A stretch of 64,000 bases of DNA, from assembly GCA_016215105.1 (NCBI GenBank), contig JACRLJ010000006.1:1-64000 (forward strand). The letters run 5' to 3'. Shown here one piece after another: positions 52,319-62,433 of the stretch. Positions within the stretch are counted from its first letter, which is position 1; every line of letters starts with the position of its first letter. The notes below the pieces were generated by a model, which was given only the letters and a program-made list of their open reading frames with translations, did not search any database and had not been told where the DNA came from. This stretch comes from Candidatus Hydrogenedentota bacterium (GTDB lineage: Bacteria; Hydrogenedentota; Hydrogenedentia; Hydrogenedentales; SLHB01). A program made the position numbers and the translations under genes.

Positions 52319-52473
52319 AGTCCTGGCACGGGTAACACGCGAATGGATAGCTTCTTTGTCCGCAGTTTCCACGTTGTTTGCGTAGATGTTGCGGACAAAG
52401 AAGTCATACCAACGACTCTGCCGTTGCGGCCGGGCCGCCTTAGGGCCAATGATCGAGCGTCAAGGCCGGTCCG

Positions 52474-53469
52474 TCACGTTCCGTACAGCGCGCGCAAAGC
52501 GTCAGAAATGAAATCGCCGGTGAGCGGTTCAACATCCACCACGCTGAAGAAGAACCCTGTCTTCGTCCTGAATTCCTTGAGCGTCTCCAGGCACTGCCGC
52601 ACCTCTTCGCGCGAGGCGTCCGGGCAGCTGTAGCGGAGTCCGGTGCGGCGCATCAGGTCGACGGCCCAATCGTGTTTGTTGTTTTGCAGCCGCGTCATCG
52701 CGAAGATGCCCAGGCCCACCAGATCGCCGTGTATGAAGTGCCGGCGGGTAAGGTGCTCCATCGCATAGGCGACGAGATGCTCCGAGCCTTCTTCGGGACG
52801 GCTGTGGCCAATGCGCGCGCAGAATTCCACCTCGCGGCGGAACAGATCCACTACGGTGTCAATGCCCTTGGGCGTTACGTTGTATACCTCGTCCGCGTTG
52901 CGATCCAACTCGCGCAAACACTCGAGCGCTAGTTGCGCGACCTCGGTGTGATAGGTCTCGCCGTTGCGATCGGCGGCAAGTTTCCAGTCCCAGAGCGCGG
53001 TATGAATGCTCGCGATGTCGCATGCGCCGGCGCGGTTGAGTTCCATCGGCGCTAGCTGAATCAAGTCGTAGTCAACGATGATTTCCTCCGGAAAGATGTC
53101 GCCAACATACTGAACCGACTTGTCCACGCGCACCGCGATCATATTCGTGAGAGGCGCGTCCACGGAAATGATTGTGGGTACCAGAATCATCCGGCAACCG
53201 CGCTTCCACGCGAGGTACTTCGCCGTGTCCACACACGATCCGCCGCCGATCCCCACGACCACGTCGCACGGCGGCGTCTCGGAATCCAAACGCTCCAACG
53301 TGGCGAGGCCCATGTCGGTGACCATATGAACCCGCGCCGGCGCCCATGCCATCTGCTTCTGGACGAGCCGCCACGGCAGTTCCATCGTGACCACTTGAAC
53401 CGCACCCTGCAAATCGCGAAGCAAGCGCGTCGCGCCCCGCCCCGATTCGATGTGCGGCTTCTTGTACAT
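52474..53469 (-). CDS. Iron-containing alcohol dehydrogenase / glycerol-1-phosphate dehydrogenase-like protein
   Basis: 'CDVVVGIGGGSCVDTAKYLAWKRGCRMILVPTIISVDAPLTNMIAV', 'EGSEHLVAYAMEH', 'FIHGDLVGLGIFAM'. Confidence 0.8.
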   Translation of the reverse strand: MYKKPHIESGRGATRLLRDLQGAVQVVTMELPWRLVQKQMAWAPARVHMVTDMGLATLERLDSETPPCDVVVGIGGGSCVDTAKYLAWKRGCRMILVPTIISVDAPLTNMIAVRVDKSVQYVGDIFPEEIIVDYDLIQLAPMELNRAGACDIASIHTALWDWKLAADRNGETYHTEVAQLALECLRELDRNADEVYNVTPKGIDTVVDLFRREVEFCARIGHSRPEEGSEHLVAYAMEHLTRRHFIHGDLVGLGIFAMTRLQNNKHDWAVDLMRRTGLRYSCPDASREEVRQCLETLKEFRTKTGFFFSVVDVEPLTGDFISDALRALYGT

Positions 53470-54060
53470 GAATAGATTCGATCTCCAACGGCCTTTGGCG
53501 TTTCCAGCACTTGTCGTTACGCGCGGTCTCCCAGCGCGCGCATGTCAGGCACGAGGGACTTTGGCTTGTCTGTGGAGCGTATCATCCCAAAGGTGGAACG
53601 CACAATAGACCCGCTTATGCCCTTTGGAAAGATAAGCCAGCCCCGCGAACAGCGGCGCATGTCATCCAGTCTACCGGTTGGCAGGGACCGGCGTTTGGTG
53701 GGCCTCCCTTATCAAGAACTGCGGGCGTCTGCGGGGCACCACGCAGCGCGCACGAGTAGTTGTGTGCAGCCCTTGTAGGCGTATTGTACCGAGGAAAAAT
53801 ACCGAGAAGTCCGCTAGACTTAGAATGGGATGAGGGTCGCCTGAACCTGACTGCGCTGATGAATACTGCGTCCACGTACGTCGCCCCATTACTCGGGCAC
53901 GTGGCGGAGATGGGGACAAGATCACTTCCCGAGGTAATCCAGGCGTCGAATTTGCCGACGGGTTGCCGGAGAAAACGGATTAGAACGGCGCAAGAAGAAC
54001 GCGTTAACGATATCTAGCACGAATAGAATCTGACGAGGTCGCTACCGAGGGAAAAGCATC

Positions 54061-57000
54061 ATGAGGCTGAAACCGGCGCGTGTTGGATTCATGTTGGCGT
54101 GGGCGCTTACCAGTTCCTGTACGGGGGCCTTCGCTTCGACTGTTCCCGGAGACGTGAACGGTTCCGGTGGCGTTGACGCGGTAGATGTCCAACTTGTCGT
54201 CAATGCCGCTCTTGGTATCGGCTCAAGCCCCGCATGCGATATCAATAGCGACGGCGCAGTCAACGCGGTGGATGTGCAGCTCGTCATTAACGCGGCCCTG
54301 GGGATCAACATCAGTGTGCCGCCGACAATAACGTCCTTCGCCATCAATAGTGGCGCGGCCGAGACGACTTCACGAACCGTGACCCTGAATAACACCAGCA
54401 CGGGCGCCCCGACCCAGTACATGGCGAGCGAGAACTCGGGCTTTGCCGGGGCGGGCTGGCAGACCTACTCGACCGCGCCGTCGTTTGATCTCTCCTCGGG
54501 CAACGGGACCAAGACGGTCTACTTCAAGGTCAAGAACGCCGATGGTGAGTCGCTGATAAGCAACGACACGATTACGCTGAATGAACTCGCGGCCGGCACG
54601 GAGGAGACTATCCTACTTCCCGGGCTCGCTTCCGGCGTCGTGCAGTTGGTGATGGTGTGGTGCCCGCCGGGGACCTTCATGATGGGACGGTCACCGGGCG
54701 AGCAGGGAAGTAATTCCAGCGAAGACCCGCAGCACCAAGTCACTCTAAGCCACGGCTTCTGGATTGGCAAGTACCCGCTTACACAAGCGCAGTGGATGGC
54801 GGTCATGGGGAGCAATCCATCCTTCTTCTCGGGGTACGACAACCGTCCGGTAGAGTCGGTATCCAGGGACGCTACGCAGGCGTTTATTACGGCGCTGAAC
54901 GCGGCTACAGGCCGAACCTTCCGCTTACCGAGCGAAGCGGAATGGGAGTATGCCTGCCGCGCAGGGACAACGACTCGTTTCTACTGGGGCGACGACCCGG
55001 GCTACACGGATATCGGCGCCTACGCGTGGTATTTCAACAATAGCGCGTTCACGACGCACGACGTCGGAGGCAAGGCCCCCAACGCGTGGGGCCTGTACGA
55101 TATGGGCGGGAATGTCTCGGAATACTGCCGGGACTGGTACGGGAGCTACTCGCGCGCAGTGACCGATCCGGCGGGACCTTCCTCGGGCGTGTGGGGCGTT
55201 TCGCGAGGCGGCTGCTTCGGCAGCATGGGCCTTTCTTGCCGCTCGGCGAGCCGCTCCACCGACTCCCCGGGCGCCGTATCAAACGGCAGCTACGCCGGAT
55301 TCCGCCTCGTCAGCGCTTCGAGGCCCGGGCCAACAGTGACCTCGTTCCTGATCAATAGTGGCGCGGCCGCGGCGGCCTCACGAACGGTCACCCTCGATAA
55401 CACCTGCGCGAAAACCCCGACCCAGTATATGGCGAGCGAAGACTCAGGCTTTGCTGGGGCGGGTTGGCAGACCTACGGGGCCGCGCCATCGTTTGACCTC
55501 TCCTCCGGCAATGGGATTAAGACTGTCTACCTCAAGGTCAAGAACGCCGGCGGCGAGTCAGAGGTAAGCAGCGACACGATCACGCTGAACGAGATCACGT
55601 TGAGCGAAATCTCGGCCGGCACGGAGGAAACGATCCTGATCCCCGGACTCGCTTCCGGCTACGTGCGGTTGGACATGGTGTGGTGCCCGGCGGGGACCTT
55701 CATGATGGGCGCGTATCCGGGTGAGCAGGATAGCGACCCTGTCGAAGACCCGCAGCATCAGGTCACTCTAACCCAAGGCTTCTGGATGGCCAAGTACCCG
55801 GTAACACAGGCTCAGTGGCAGGCGGTGATGGGGAGTAATCCCTCCTTCTTCTTGGGGTACGATAACCGTCCGGTAGAGCGGACTTCCAGGGACGGCACGC
55901 AGGCGTTTATCACGGCGCTGAACGCGACTACCGGCCGAACGTTTCGCTTACCGAGCGAAGCGGAATGGGAGTATGCCTGCCGCGCGGGGACACGGACTCG
56001 GTTCTACTGGGGCGACGACCCCTCTTACGCGGACATTAGCAACTACGCTTGGTGGTCCAGCAACAGTGGCAATCAAACGCACGATGTAGGAGGCAAGCTG
56101 CCCAACGCGTGGGGTTTGTACGATATGGGGGGGAATGTTTACGAGTACTGTCAGGACTGGTATGGGAGTTACTCGAGCGGCGCAGTGACGGATCCGGCTG
56201 GGCCCTCTTCGGGATCGAACGGCATCTCGCGAGGCGGTGGCTTCAGCAGCCCCGGCTCCGACTGCCGCTCGGCGGGCCGCTTGGCCGATTCGCCAGGCAG
56301 CGCGAGCAACGGTATCTACACCGGCTTCCGCCTCGCCCGGACGTCGTCGGCTGCGCCCACAGTGGCCTCGTTCCTGATCAATAGGGGCGCGGCGGAGGTG
56401 ATGTCGCACACCGTGACCCTCGATAACACCTGCACCACGCCCCCGACGCACTACATGGCGAGCGAAAACCCGGACTTCTTCGGGGCCAGTTGGCAGACGT
56501 ACTCCAACGCGCCGTCGTTTGATCTCTCTTCCGGCAATGGGACCAAGACCGTCTACCTCAAGGTCAAGAACGCCGATGGAGAGTCGGGGAGAACCAGCGA
56601 CACGATCGCGGTGAACGAGCTCACTATTCTCCTTCCCCAAGCCCTTTCCGACACTCCCGTGCCGCTGGTGATGGTGTGGTGCCCGGCGGGGACCTTCATG
56701 ATGGGCGCGTATCCGGGCGAGCAGGATAGCGTGGGTAATGAGGTCCCGCAGCATCAGGTCACTCTAACCCACGGATTCTGGATGGGCAAGTATGAGGTAA
56801 CCCAGCAGCAATGGGCGGCCATAATGGTGGGGAATCCCTCGTACTTCTCCGGCAACCCTAATCGGCCTGTTGAGTCGGTGTCCCGGGATACCACGCAGGC
56901 GTTTATCACAATGCTCAAAGCGGTTACGGGGCGGACCTTCCGCCTGCCGAGCGAAGCGGAATGGGAGTATGCGTACCGCGCCGGGACAACCACTCGCTTC

Positions 57001-58332
57001 TACTGGGACGACGACCCGGGCTACTCACGAGTCGGAGAGAACGCGTGGTTTTATGCCAACATTGCCACTATCACGCACAACGTCGGATTCTTGTTTCCCA
57101 ACGCGTGGGGCTTGTGCGATATGAGTGGCAATGTTTGGGAGTACTGTCAGGACTGGTATGGGAGCTACTCCAGCGGCGCAGTGATCGACCCGGTCGGGCC
57201 CGCTTCGGGCGTGTACGGCGTGTCGCGAGGCGGCTGCTTCAGCAGCTACGGCGTTGCTTGCCGCTCGGCGAGCCGCATCAACGATCTTCCAGGCAGCATT
57301 ACAAACGGCAACTACACCGGCCTCCGCCTCGCCAGTTCTTCGACATCGGGGCCCACCGTGACCTCGTTCCAGATCAGTAGTGGCGCGGCAGAGGTGACGT
57401 CGCGAACCGTGACCCTCAACAACACGTGTACGGATCTCCCCGGGCAGTACATGGCGAGCGAAGATTCGGGCTTCGCTGGGGCAAGCTGGCGGACGTACTC
57501 GACCGCGCCATCGTTTTCCCTCTCTTCCGGCAACGGAACCAAAACCGTCTACTTCAAGGTCTACAACGCCGAAGGCGAGTCGGCGGTAAGCAGCGACACC
57601 ATCACGCTGAGCGAAATTCCGGCCGGCACGGAGCAGACTGTCCTTCTTCCCGGGGCCGTGCCGCTGGTCATGCTGTGGTGTCCGCCAGGGACCTTCATGA
57701 TGGGACGACTTCCGGGCGAGCAGGATAGTTTCCCTACCGAGGACGCGCTGCATCAGGTCACACTGACCCAAGGCTTCTGGGTGGGCAAGTATGAGGTTAC
57801 GCAGGCGCAGTGGGTGGCGGTGACGGGCAGTAATCCTTCCCACTTCACGGGGGACAACCGGCCTGTCGAGCAGGTATCCTGGAACGGCGCGCAGGCATTC
57901 ATCACCGCCCTCAATGCGTATACCGGCAAGACCTTCCGGTTACCGAGTGAAGCGGAATGGGAATATGCGTGCCGCGCAGGAACAACAACCCGATTCTACT
58001 GGGGCGACGATGCAAGCTACGCACAAATCGGCGGCTACGCATGGTACTCGGACAACAGCGGCGCCACGACGCATGACGTAGGAGGCAAGCTGCCTAACGC
58101 GTGGGGTTTGTACGATATGAGCGGAAATGTGTTCGAGTGGTGTCAAGATTGGTGGTTTGGGAGTTACCCGAGCGGGGCAGTGATCGACCCGACCGGAGCC
58201 TCCTCGGGATCCAACCGCGTGGTACGGGGTGGCAGTTGGTACTTCAGCAACGGCAACGCCCGTTCTGCGAGCCACCGCCTCAGCGGCCCGGACGCCACGT
58301 CCGACCGCGTCGGCTTCCGCCTCGCGAAGTGA
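54061..58332 (+). CDS. Secreted dockerin-type protein with four tandem [Ig-like + FGE/SUMF1-fold] units
   Basis: Dockerin-like Ca-binding pair 'GDVNGSGGVDAVDVQLVVNAALG...CDINSDGAVNAVDVQLVINAALG'; four copies of 'VMVWCPxGTFMMG...FRLPSEAEWEYACRAGTTTRFYWGDD...NAWGLYDMGGNV.EYC.DWYGSY...RGG...GFRLA'. Confidence 0.9.
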   Translation: MRLKPARVGFMLAWALTSSCTGAFASTVPGDVNGSGGVDAVDVQLVVNAALGIGSSPACDINSDGAVNAVDVQLVINAALGINISVPPTITSFAINSGAAETTSRTVTLNNTSTGAPTQYMASENSGFAGAGWQTYSTAPSFDLSSGNGTKTVYFKVKNADGESLISNDTITLNELAAGTEETILLPGLASGVVQLVMVWCPPGTFMMGRSPGEQGSNSSEDPQHQVTLSHGFWIGKYPLTQAQWMAVMGSNPSFFSGYDNRPVESVSRDATQAFITALNAATGRTFRLPSEAEWEYACRAGTTTRFYWGDDPGYTDIGAYAWYFNNSAFTTHDVGGKAPNAWGLYDMGGNVSEYCRDWYGSYSRAVTDPAGPSSGVWGVSRGGCFGSMGLSCRSASRSTDSPGAVSNGSYAGFRLVSASRPGPTVTSFLINSGAAAAASRTVTLDNTCAKTPTQYMASEDSGFAGAGWQTYGAAPSFDLSSGNGIKTVYLKVKNAGGESEVSSDTITLNEITLSEISAGTEETILIPGLASGYVRLDMVWCPAGTFMMGAYPGEQDSDPVEDPQHQVTLTQGFWMAKYPVTQAQWQAVMGSNPSFFLGYDNRPVERTSRDGTQAFITALNATTGRTFRLPSEAEWEYACRAGTRTRFYWGDDPSYADISNYAWWSSNSGNQTHDVGGKLPNAWGLYDMGGNVYEYCQDWYGSYSSGAVTDPAGPSSGSNGISRGGGFSSPGSDCRSAGRLADSPGSASNGIYTGFRLARTSSAAPTVASFLINRGAAEVMSHTVTLDNTCTTPPTHYMASENPDFFGASWQTYSNAPSFDLSSGNGTKTVYLKVKNADGESGRTSDTIAVNELTILLPQALSDTPVPLVMVWCPAGTFMMGAYPGEQDSVGNEVPQHQVTLTHGFWMGKYEVTQQQWAAIMVGNPSYFSGNPNRPVESVSRDTTQAFITMLKAVTGRTFRLPSEAEWEYAYRAGTTTRFYWDDDPGYSRVGENAWFYANIATITHNVGFLFPNAWGLCDMSGNVWEYCQDWYGSYSSGAVIDPVGPASGVYGVSRGGCFSSYGVACRSASRINDLPGSITNGNYTGLRLASSSTSGPTVTSFQISSGAAEVTSRTVTLNNTCTDLPGQYMASEDSGFAGASWRTYSTAPSFSLSSGNGTKTVYFKVYNAEGESAVSSDTITLSEIPAGTEQTVLLPGAVPLVMLWCPPGTFMMGRLPGEQDSFPTEDALHQVTLTQGFWVGKYEVTQAQWVAVTGSNPSHFTGDNRPVEQVSWNGAQAFITALNAYTGKTFRLPSEAEWEYACRAGTTTRFYWGDDASYAQIGGYAWYSDNSGATTHDVGGKLPNAWGLYDMSGNVFEWCQDWWFGSYPSGAVIDPTGASSGSNRVVRGGSWYFSNGNARSASHRLSGPDATSDRVGFRLAK
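54322..58329 (+). repeat. Four tandem ~1-kb coding repeats (54322-55329, 55330-56355, 56356-57351, 57352-58329)
   Basis: Each begins 'P-T-[IV]-[TA]-S-F-x-I-[NS]-x-G-A-A' and ends 'GFRLA'-like. Confidence 0.9.
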
Positions 58333-58389
58333 CTATCGCTTGGCGCCGCCGCCTTTGGAGAATTACCCAGATCAAAAGGACTGCGAACC

Positions 58390-59703
58390 ATGAGTGAACT
58401 CATCTACACCTTCGTCGCCTATGCGGCGCGCACCGCTCAAGGGAAGACGTGCCTGGATGGCATGCGTCTCCTAGCGGACATCATGCATCCGCGAGGCATA
58501 CCTGTTACGTGGTTGGTGAGCCCCGAATCGGCGGCGATTGCCCGAGACACGCTGAACGAATGGCATACCGCGCACGGTGACGAGGTCGCGGTGGATCTGC
58601 CACCGCTCACGGGAACCTACGCTGAGAAGCTCGCGCGTATTACGGAACTTCGCGGCAAGGTTCGGCAAGCGCTGCCGTGGACAGAAGCCACAATCGCGGG
58701 CGGCGTACACTGCGACCCAGACATCGTCACGCTGCTCGAGGCCGCCGGATTCGAGGGCATCTGGGGGTTCTGTTGGGAACAGATCGAGGTGGACGACATC
58801 ACGGATCGCGGCTGCCCCTGGGGGTTCTACTACATGGACCCCAAAGACCGGCTGCGCCCCGCGGCGCAACGCAGCGTCGTGGCCATCCCGTGGCTATCTC
58901 ACGATCTCGTGAAAACGGTTCACTGCGGGTGGGCGCCCCTCTATAACAACGATCCGAACGACATGGCCCGCGCGGGGATTTGTTCCTGGGAAGACGCCGC
59001 CTATTGGGACGCCTTCTTGGACAGTTATCACGAGAACACGCGCTATAACGATACGGTCTTTCTCCTGCAACACCAGGAGGCGCACGAGATGGAGGCCAAC
59101 GAGCGAAATCACTGCTACACGCCAGAGGACATCCGCGAGGCCGCCATCCTGCTCGAGCGCCACGTCGATCATCTCTTGCGCAAACCACGCGTCAGGGTGA
59201 TGTCGCTGCCCGGCGCCGTCCGCCATTACCGCGCCATCAACCCCGCCACCGCGTCGTCCTACATGCTGTGGAAAGACACCCCCGCCCCGAGGCCAAACCC
59301 GGATTACGCTTGGGACATCTGCCCCGGTCCTTGGCCCAAGACATTCCTCTACTACGACTGCGGGGCGCAGATGGTTTTCATTGACGGGCAAGTCCGGCCC
59401 GCGCGCATTCTCAATTACGGCAAACCGTTTGATGCGATCGACGACTACCGTGAAAGTCATATTCCCCGGCCGCGCCTTGTTCGCAACACCCAGTTCGTCT
59501 GGCGCCGCGAAATCGAGATCACCGTCACCAGCGCGAAAGCCATGCCCTACGGCCTCGCGCTCTGGGGTGACTACGGCCTCTACCAGATCGGCGCCGCCCC
59601 CGGGCTCCTCGCCGGCAAGATCCTTCCCCGCGAACTTCTCTTCCTGCGCTACGACCTTCAACCCGGCGAAAACCGTTTCGTTGTGGCCCTGGAAGGAAAA
59701 TAG
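58390..59703 (+). CDS. Uncharacterised protein with polysaccharide-deacetylase-like N-terminal barrel
   Basis: 'GMRLLADIMHPRGIPVTWLVSPESA', 'HGDEVAVDLPPL', 'GGVHCDPDIVTLLEAAGFEGIWGFCWEQ'. Confidence 0.5.
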   Translation: MSELIYTFVAYAARTAQGKTCLDGMRLLADIMHPRGIPVTWLVSPESAAIARDTLNEWHTAHGDEVAVDLPPLTGTYAEKLARITELRGKVRQALPWTEATIAGGVHCDPDIVTLLEAAGFEGIWGFCWEQIEVDDITDRGCPWGFYYMDPKDRLRPAAQRSVVAIPWLSHDLVKTVHCGWAPLYNNDPNDMARAGICSWEDAAYWDAFLDSYHENTRYNDTVFLLQHQEAHEMEANERNHCYTPEDIREAAILLERHVDHLLRKPRVRVMSLPGAVRHYRAINPATASSYMLWKDTPAPRPNPDYAWDICPGPWPKTFLYYDCGAQMVFIDGQVRPARILNYGKPFDAIDDYRESHIPRPRLVRNTQFVWRREIEITVTSAKAMPYGLALWGDYGLYQIGAAPGLLAGKILPRELLFLRYDLQPGENRFVVALEGK

Positions 59704-59779
59704 AGGAACCGCGCGCGCCAATCCCGCTTTTCGTTGCTTCTTACCCTTCCCGCGAAAAGAAAGAAGTGACGTGTCTCGG

Positions 59780-60994
59780 TTATTTCGCGGGGTCGCCGGC
59801 CTTGATCCACTCTTCATTGAAATGCGCGTACTTGATCGTCTTCGCGTCGAGCGTATACGTCGCGTGAAGGGTACCGTCCTTGCCCTGAACGATTGACGGA
59901 TAATCGAAGCGGCCGTCCGGCGAGTCCTCGAGATGGCGTGTCCACTGCCAGGTCTCTCCGCGATCCGTCGACAACGACACGGCCAGTTTGTTGCGCGGCG
60001 CTTTATCCACGTCGTTGTAGATCAGCAGCAACAACCCGCTCTTGAGCACACGCGCTTCGATACCCGCGCCGGGGTGAGGCCTATCGGTGAGCGTGACCGC
60101 CGACCACGTTATGCCGCCGTCGCTGGATTCGCTGCGCTTGATACGATGTTCCTTGCCGGTATTGCGGAAGAATGCGACGATGGACTTATCCGGAAACTCG
60201 GCCAAAGTCGGCTGGGTGATGCCGGTTTGAGAAACCGGCTTTGAATAGGTCCACGTGTCTCCGCCGTCACTCGTGACGGCCATGGCGGCGACATAGAAGT
60301 TCTCGTTCGAGAGCGGCAGCAGAACCGCGCCGTCGGACCGCAACAGCGGATGCGCGCGCGGCATCCAGCCCAAGCGGTAATAGGCCACGTTGTTCAGCCG
60401 CGCAGCGAAGTCCTTGCGGAACTGTTCGACCTTATCCGGAGGGAAATTGTCGGGGATCGCGGCGAGCGATGACTCGACCACTTCCTTAACGCCCTGCACA
60501 TGCGGGATGAGGATGTTTTGCTTGGACCATACCGGCGGGCCCGGCTTCGAGTAGTTTGTCGAAACCGAGTACTGAAGTACCGCACTGCCCCACGGCCAAT
60601 CCGGCGCGCCTGTCAGAGTGGGATAGAACAACAAGAGCCGCTTCTGATTGTCAATAACCATACACGGATTATTGTCCGACACGCCGAACGTGTCCGCCAT
60701 GACGAACGGCTTCTCCCACGCTTTCGCCGCGCGCGCCTTCCGGCTGCCGCCAATGCGCACGTCGTCCGACCTATCGCGGGACTCGGAATAGTACGACGCG
60801 GGAAGCGCGGCCCCCGTCTCATACCACACGGCGCGGAGATCGCCGTTGGGGCATTCCACCAAACACGACGCGTGCGCATGGAACGGCGCGTCGGACGTCG
60901 GCCGCTCGAAAATGAGTTGGGATTCGTACAAGGGCGCCCCATTGGCCACTGCCATCAGCGCCACTGTCGCCAAAATCAGAGCACGAGTTCGCAT
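59780..60994 (-). CDS. Secreted sialidase/BNR-repeat family protein
   Basis: 'HASCLVECPNGDLRAVWYETG', 'SDGGDTWTYSKPV', 'SSDGGITWSAVTLT', 'STDRGETWQWTRHLEDSPDGRFDYPSIVQGKDGTLHATYT'. Confidence 0.85.
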   Translation of the reverse strand: MRTRALILATVALMAVANGAPLYESQLIFERPTSDAPFHAHASCLVECPNGDLRAVWYETGAALPASYYSESRDRSDDVRIGGSRKARAAKAWEKPFVMADTFGVSDNNPCMVIDNQKRLLLFYPTLTGAPDWPWGSAVLQYSVSTNYSKPGPPVWSKQNILIPHVQGVKEVVESSLAAIPDNFPPDKVEQFRKDFAARLNNVAYYRLGWMPRAHPLLRSDGAVLLPLSNENFYVAAMAVTSDGGDTWTYSKPVSQTGITQPTLAEFPDKSIVAFFRNTGKEHRIKRSESSDGGITWSAVTLTDRPHPGAGIEARVLKSGLLLLIYNDVDKAPRNKLAVSLSTDRGETWQWTRHLEDSPDGRFDYPSIVQGKDGTLHATYTLDAKTIKYAHFNEEWIKAGDPAK

Positions 60995-61194
60995 ACGCTG
61001 TCTCCCCGGGGTGTACCCTCTGGTGCGAATTGGCACGACACTTCTCTCCGCAACCAAGAGTACAAGCAAGCGCTGCGCGTTGTCCACCGCGACGGCTATC
61101 GTATTTCGACAAGAACTCGGAGTACAGGGCGTCTCCTCTCGTGCGCCCACAACTACCCGCACAAACAGGAGGCGAATGTCCTCATCCGGAAAAG

Positions 61195-61959
61195 CTATTT
61201 CTGGCGGCGCAGTTTCCGCGCTCCCAGCATCCCGGCGCTCAGGCAACCGAGTATCACCATACTCATAGGCTCCGGAACGGGGGTCGCTGTGACGTGGTAA
61301 TCCGCGCTTACAGAACTCGCCGTAACGCCCGTATCGATCCACAGTTGGGCGATCAGATAGCCGCCGTTCTGTAGCTCGCCGCCCGACCAGCCCGACCACC
61401 CATCCCACCAGTTACGGTGACCAAAAGTGTACGTTGTGGAAACGTCGCTGGCGCCGTGCAACGTCAAGCCCATGTTTCCGTCGCCCGAAATATCAAGGGT
61501 GAAATCAAACATACCGGGGGTTGTCCCGGGTGCGTTGAACAACTGGCCGGAATAGAGGTCATTGTTGTCCGCTAACCGCGCATAGTTCCGTGTCCCCGCG
61601 TAAAAAGTGGCGAACGCGCTGTTGTTGAACATGTAGCCGCCCCAGTTATATGTATCCAAAGAGAGATCGGCCTGCTCCCTGTCCACCAGCCCTATCTGAA
61701 GATACGAGCCACCCGCAAGGGCACGCACATCAACGGTCCCCGTGATGGTCACCGGCGACCCAACGGGAAAGTAAAAGGTGTTGGCGGGAATTCGTGCCGC
61801 CATATCATAATCGTGGTTGCCGTCACCGTCGTCCCGGATGCTGTTGGAATCCGTGCCGGACAACGTTCCGTCCAACACAATAGGGATCGCCAACGCCACG
61901 TTGGCGGTTGACATAACTAATGCAAAAAAGAAAGCGCACATCATTACTTTCATCTTCAT
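61195..61959 (-). CDS. PEP-CTERM sorting domain protein
   Basis: Signal peptide and C-terminal 'PVPEPMSMVILGCLSAGMLGARKLRRQK'. Confidence 0.88.
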   Translation of the reverse strand: MKMKVMMCAFFFALVMSTANVALAIPIVLDGTLSGTDSNSIRDDGDGNHDYDMAARIPANTFYFPVGSPVTITGTVDVRALAGGSYLQIGLVDREQADLSLDTYNWGGYMFNNSAFATFYAGTRNYARLADNNDLYSGQLFNAPGTTPGMFDFTLDISGDGNMGLTLHGASDVSTTYTFGHRNWWDGWSGWSGGELQNGGYLIAQLWIDTGVTASSVSADYHVTATPVPEPMSMVILGCLSAGMLGARKLRRQK

Positions 61960-62161
61960 CGTCGACTCCTTCCTTTTCGTGACAAAGTCTTTCGGCAATC
62001 CTCGCTATGGGCGATCGTCATGACCAACTCGTCTGAGATCAATCCCCGTAGTCGATTCGAGCCATCACTCGCACAATCAACCGTTCTCTCAGTTGCCATC
62101 GCCATGCGGGGTCTCGTTCCTGTTCGAATCGCTCTGCCCATACCCCGCCAAACACAAAAAA

Positions 62162-62194
62162 GCCCACATGAGTTCGGACCGAACTCATGTGGGC
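62162..62194. repeat. Perfect 33-bp palindrome (terminator-like on the minus strand)
   Basis: gcccacatgagttcgg-a-ccgaactcatgtgggc; flanked by aaaaaa on the left, i.e. a T-tract on the minus strand. Confidence 0.65.
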
Positions 62195-62433
62195 CTCTGT
62201 TCTCGAAAAAACCTTTGCCCCGGCGCCAAACGCTCCAAAGAGCGCAATCTAAGCCTACCACTTCAGGCGCTATTGGTCAAGACACTTCTCGCCAAGTCTG
62301 CACCCACGTTTTCCGAATGTAACGCCAACCCTCTTGGCGATTGGAAACCGGCGCTACACCAAGACGCACGACCTCGGCATCGTACGCTCTTGGCCCGACG
62401 CCACTCGGGACGCTATCCATATTGCACTGTCTA

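Noticed and set aside
53470-54060. Several short ORFs upstream of the dockerin gene
   Set aside because: No conserved motifs, overlapping in all frames; treated as non-coding.
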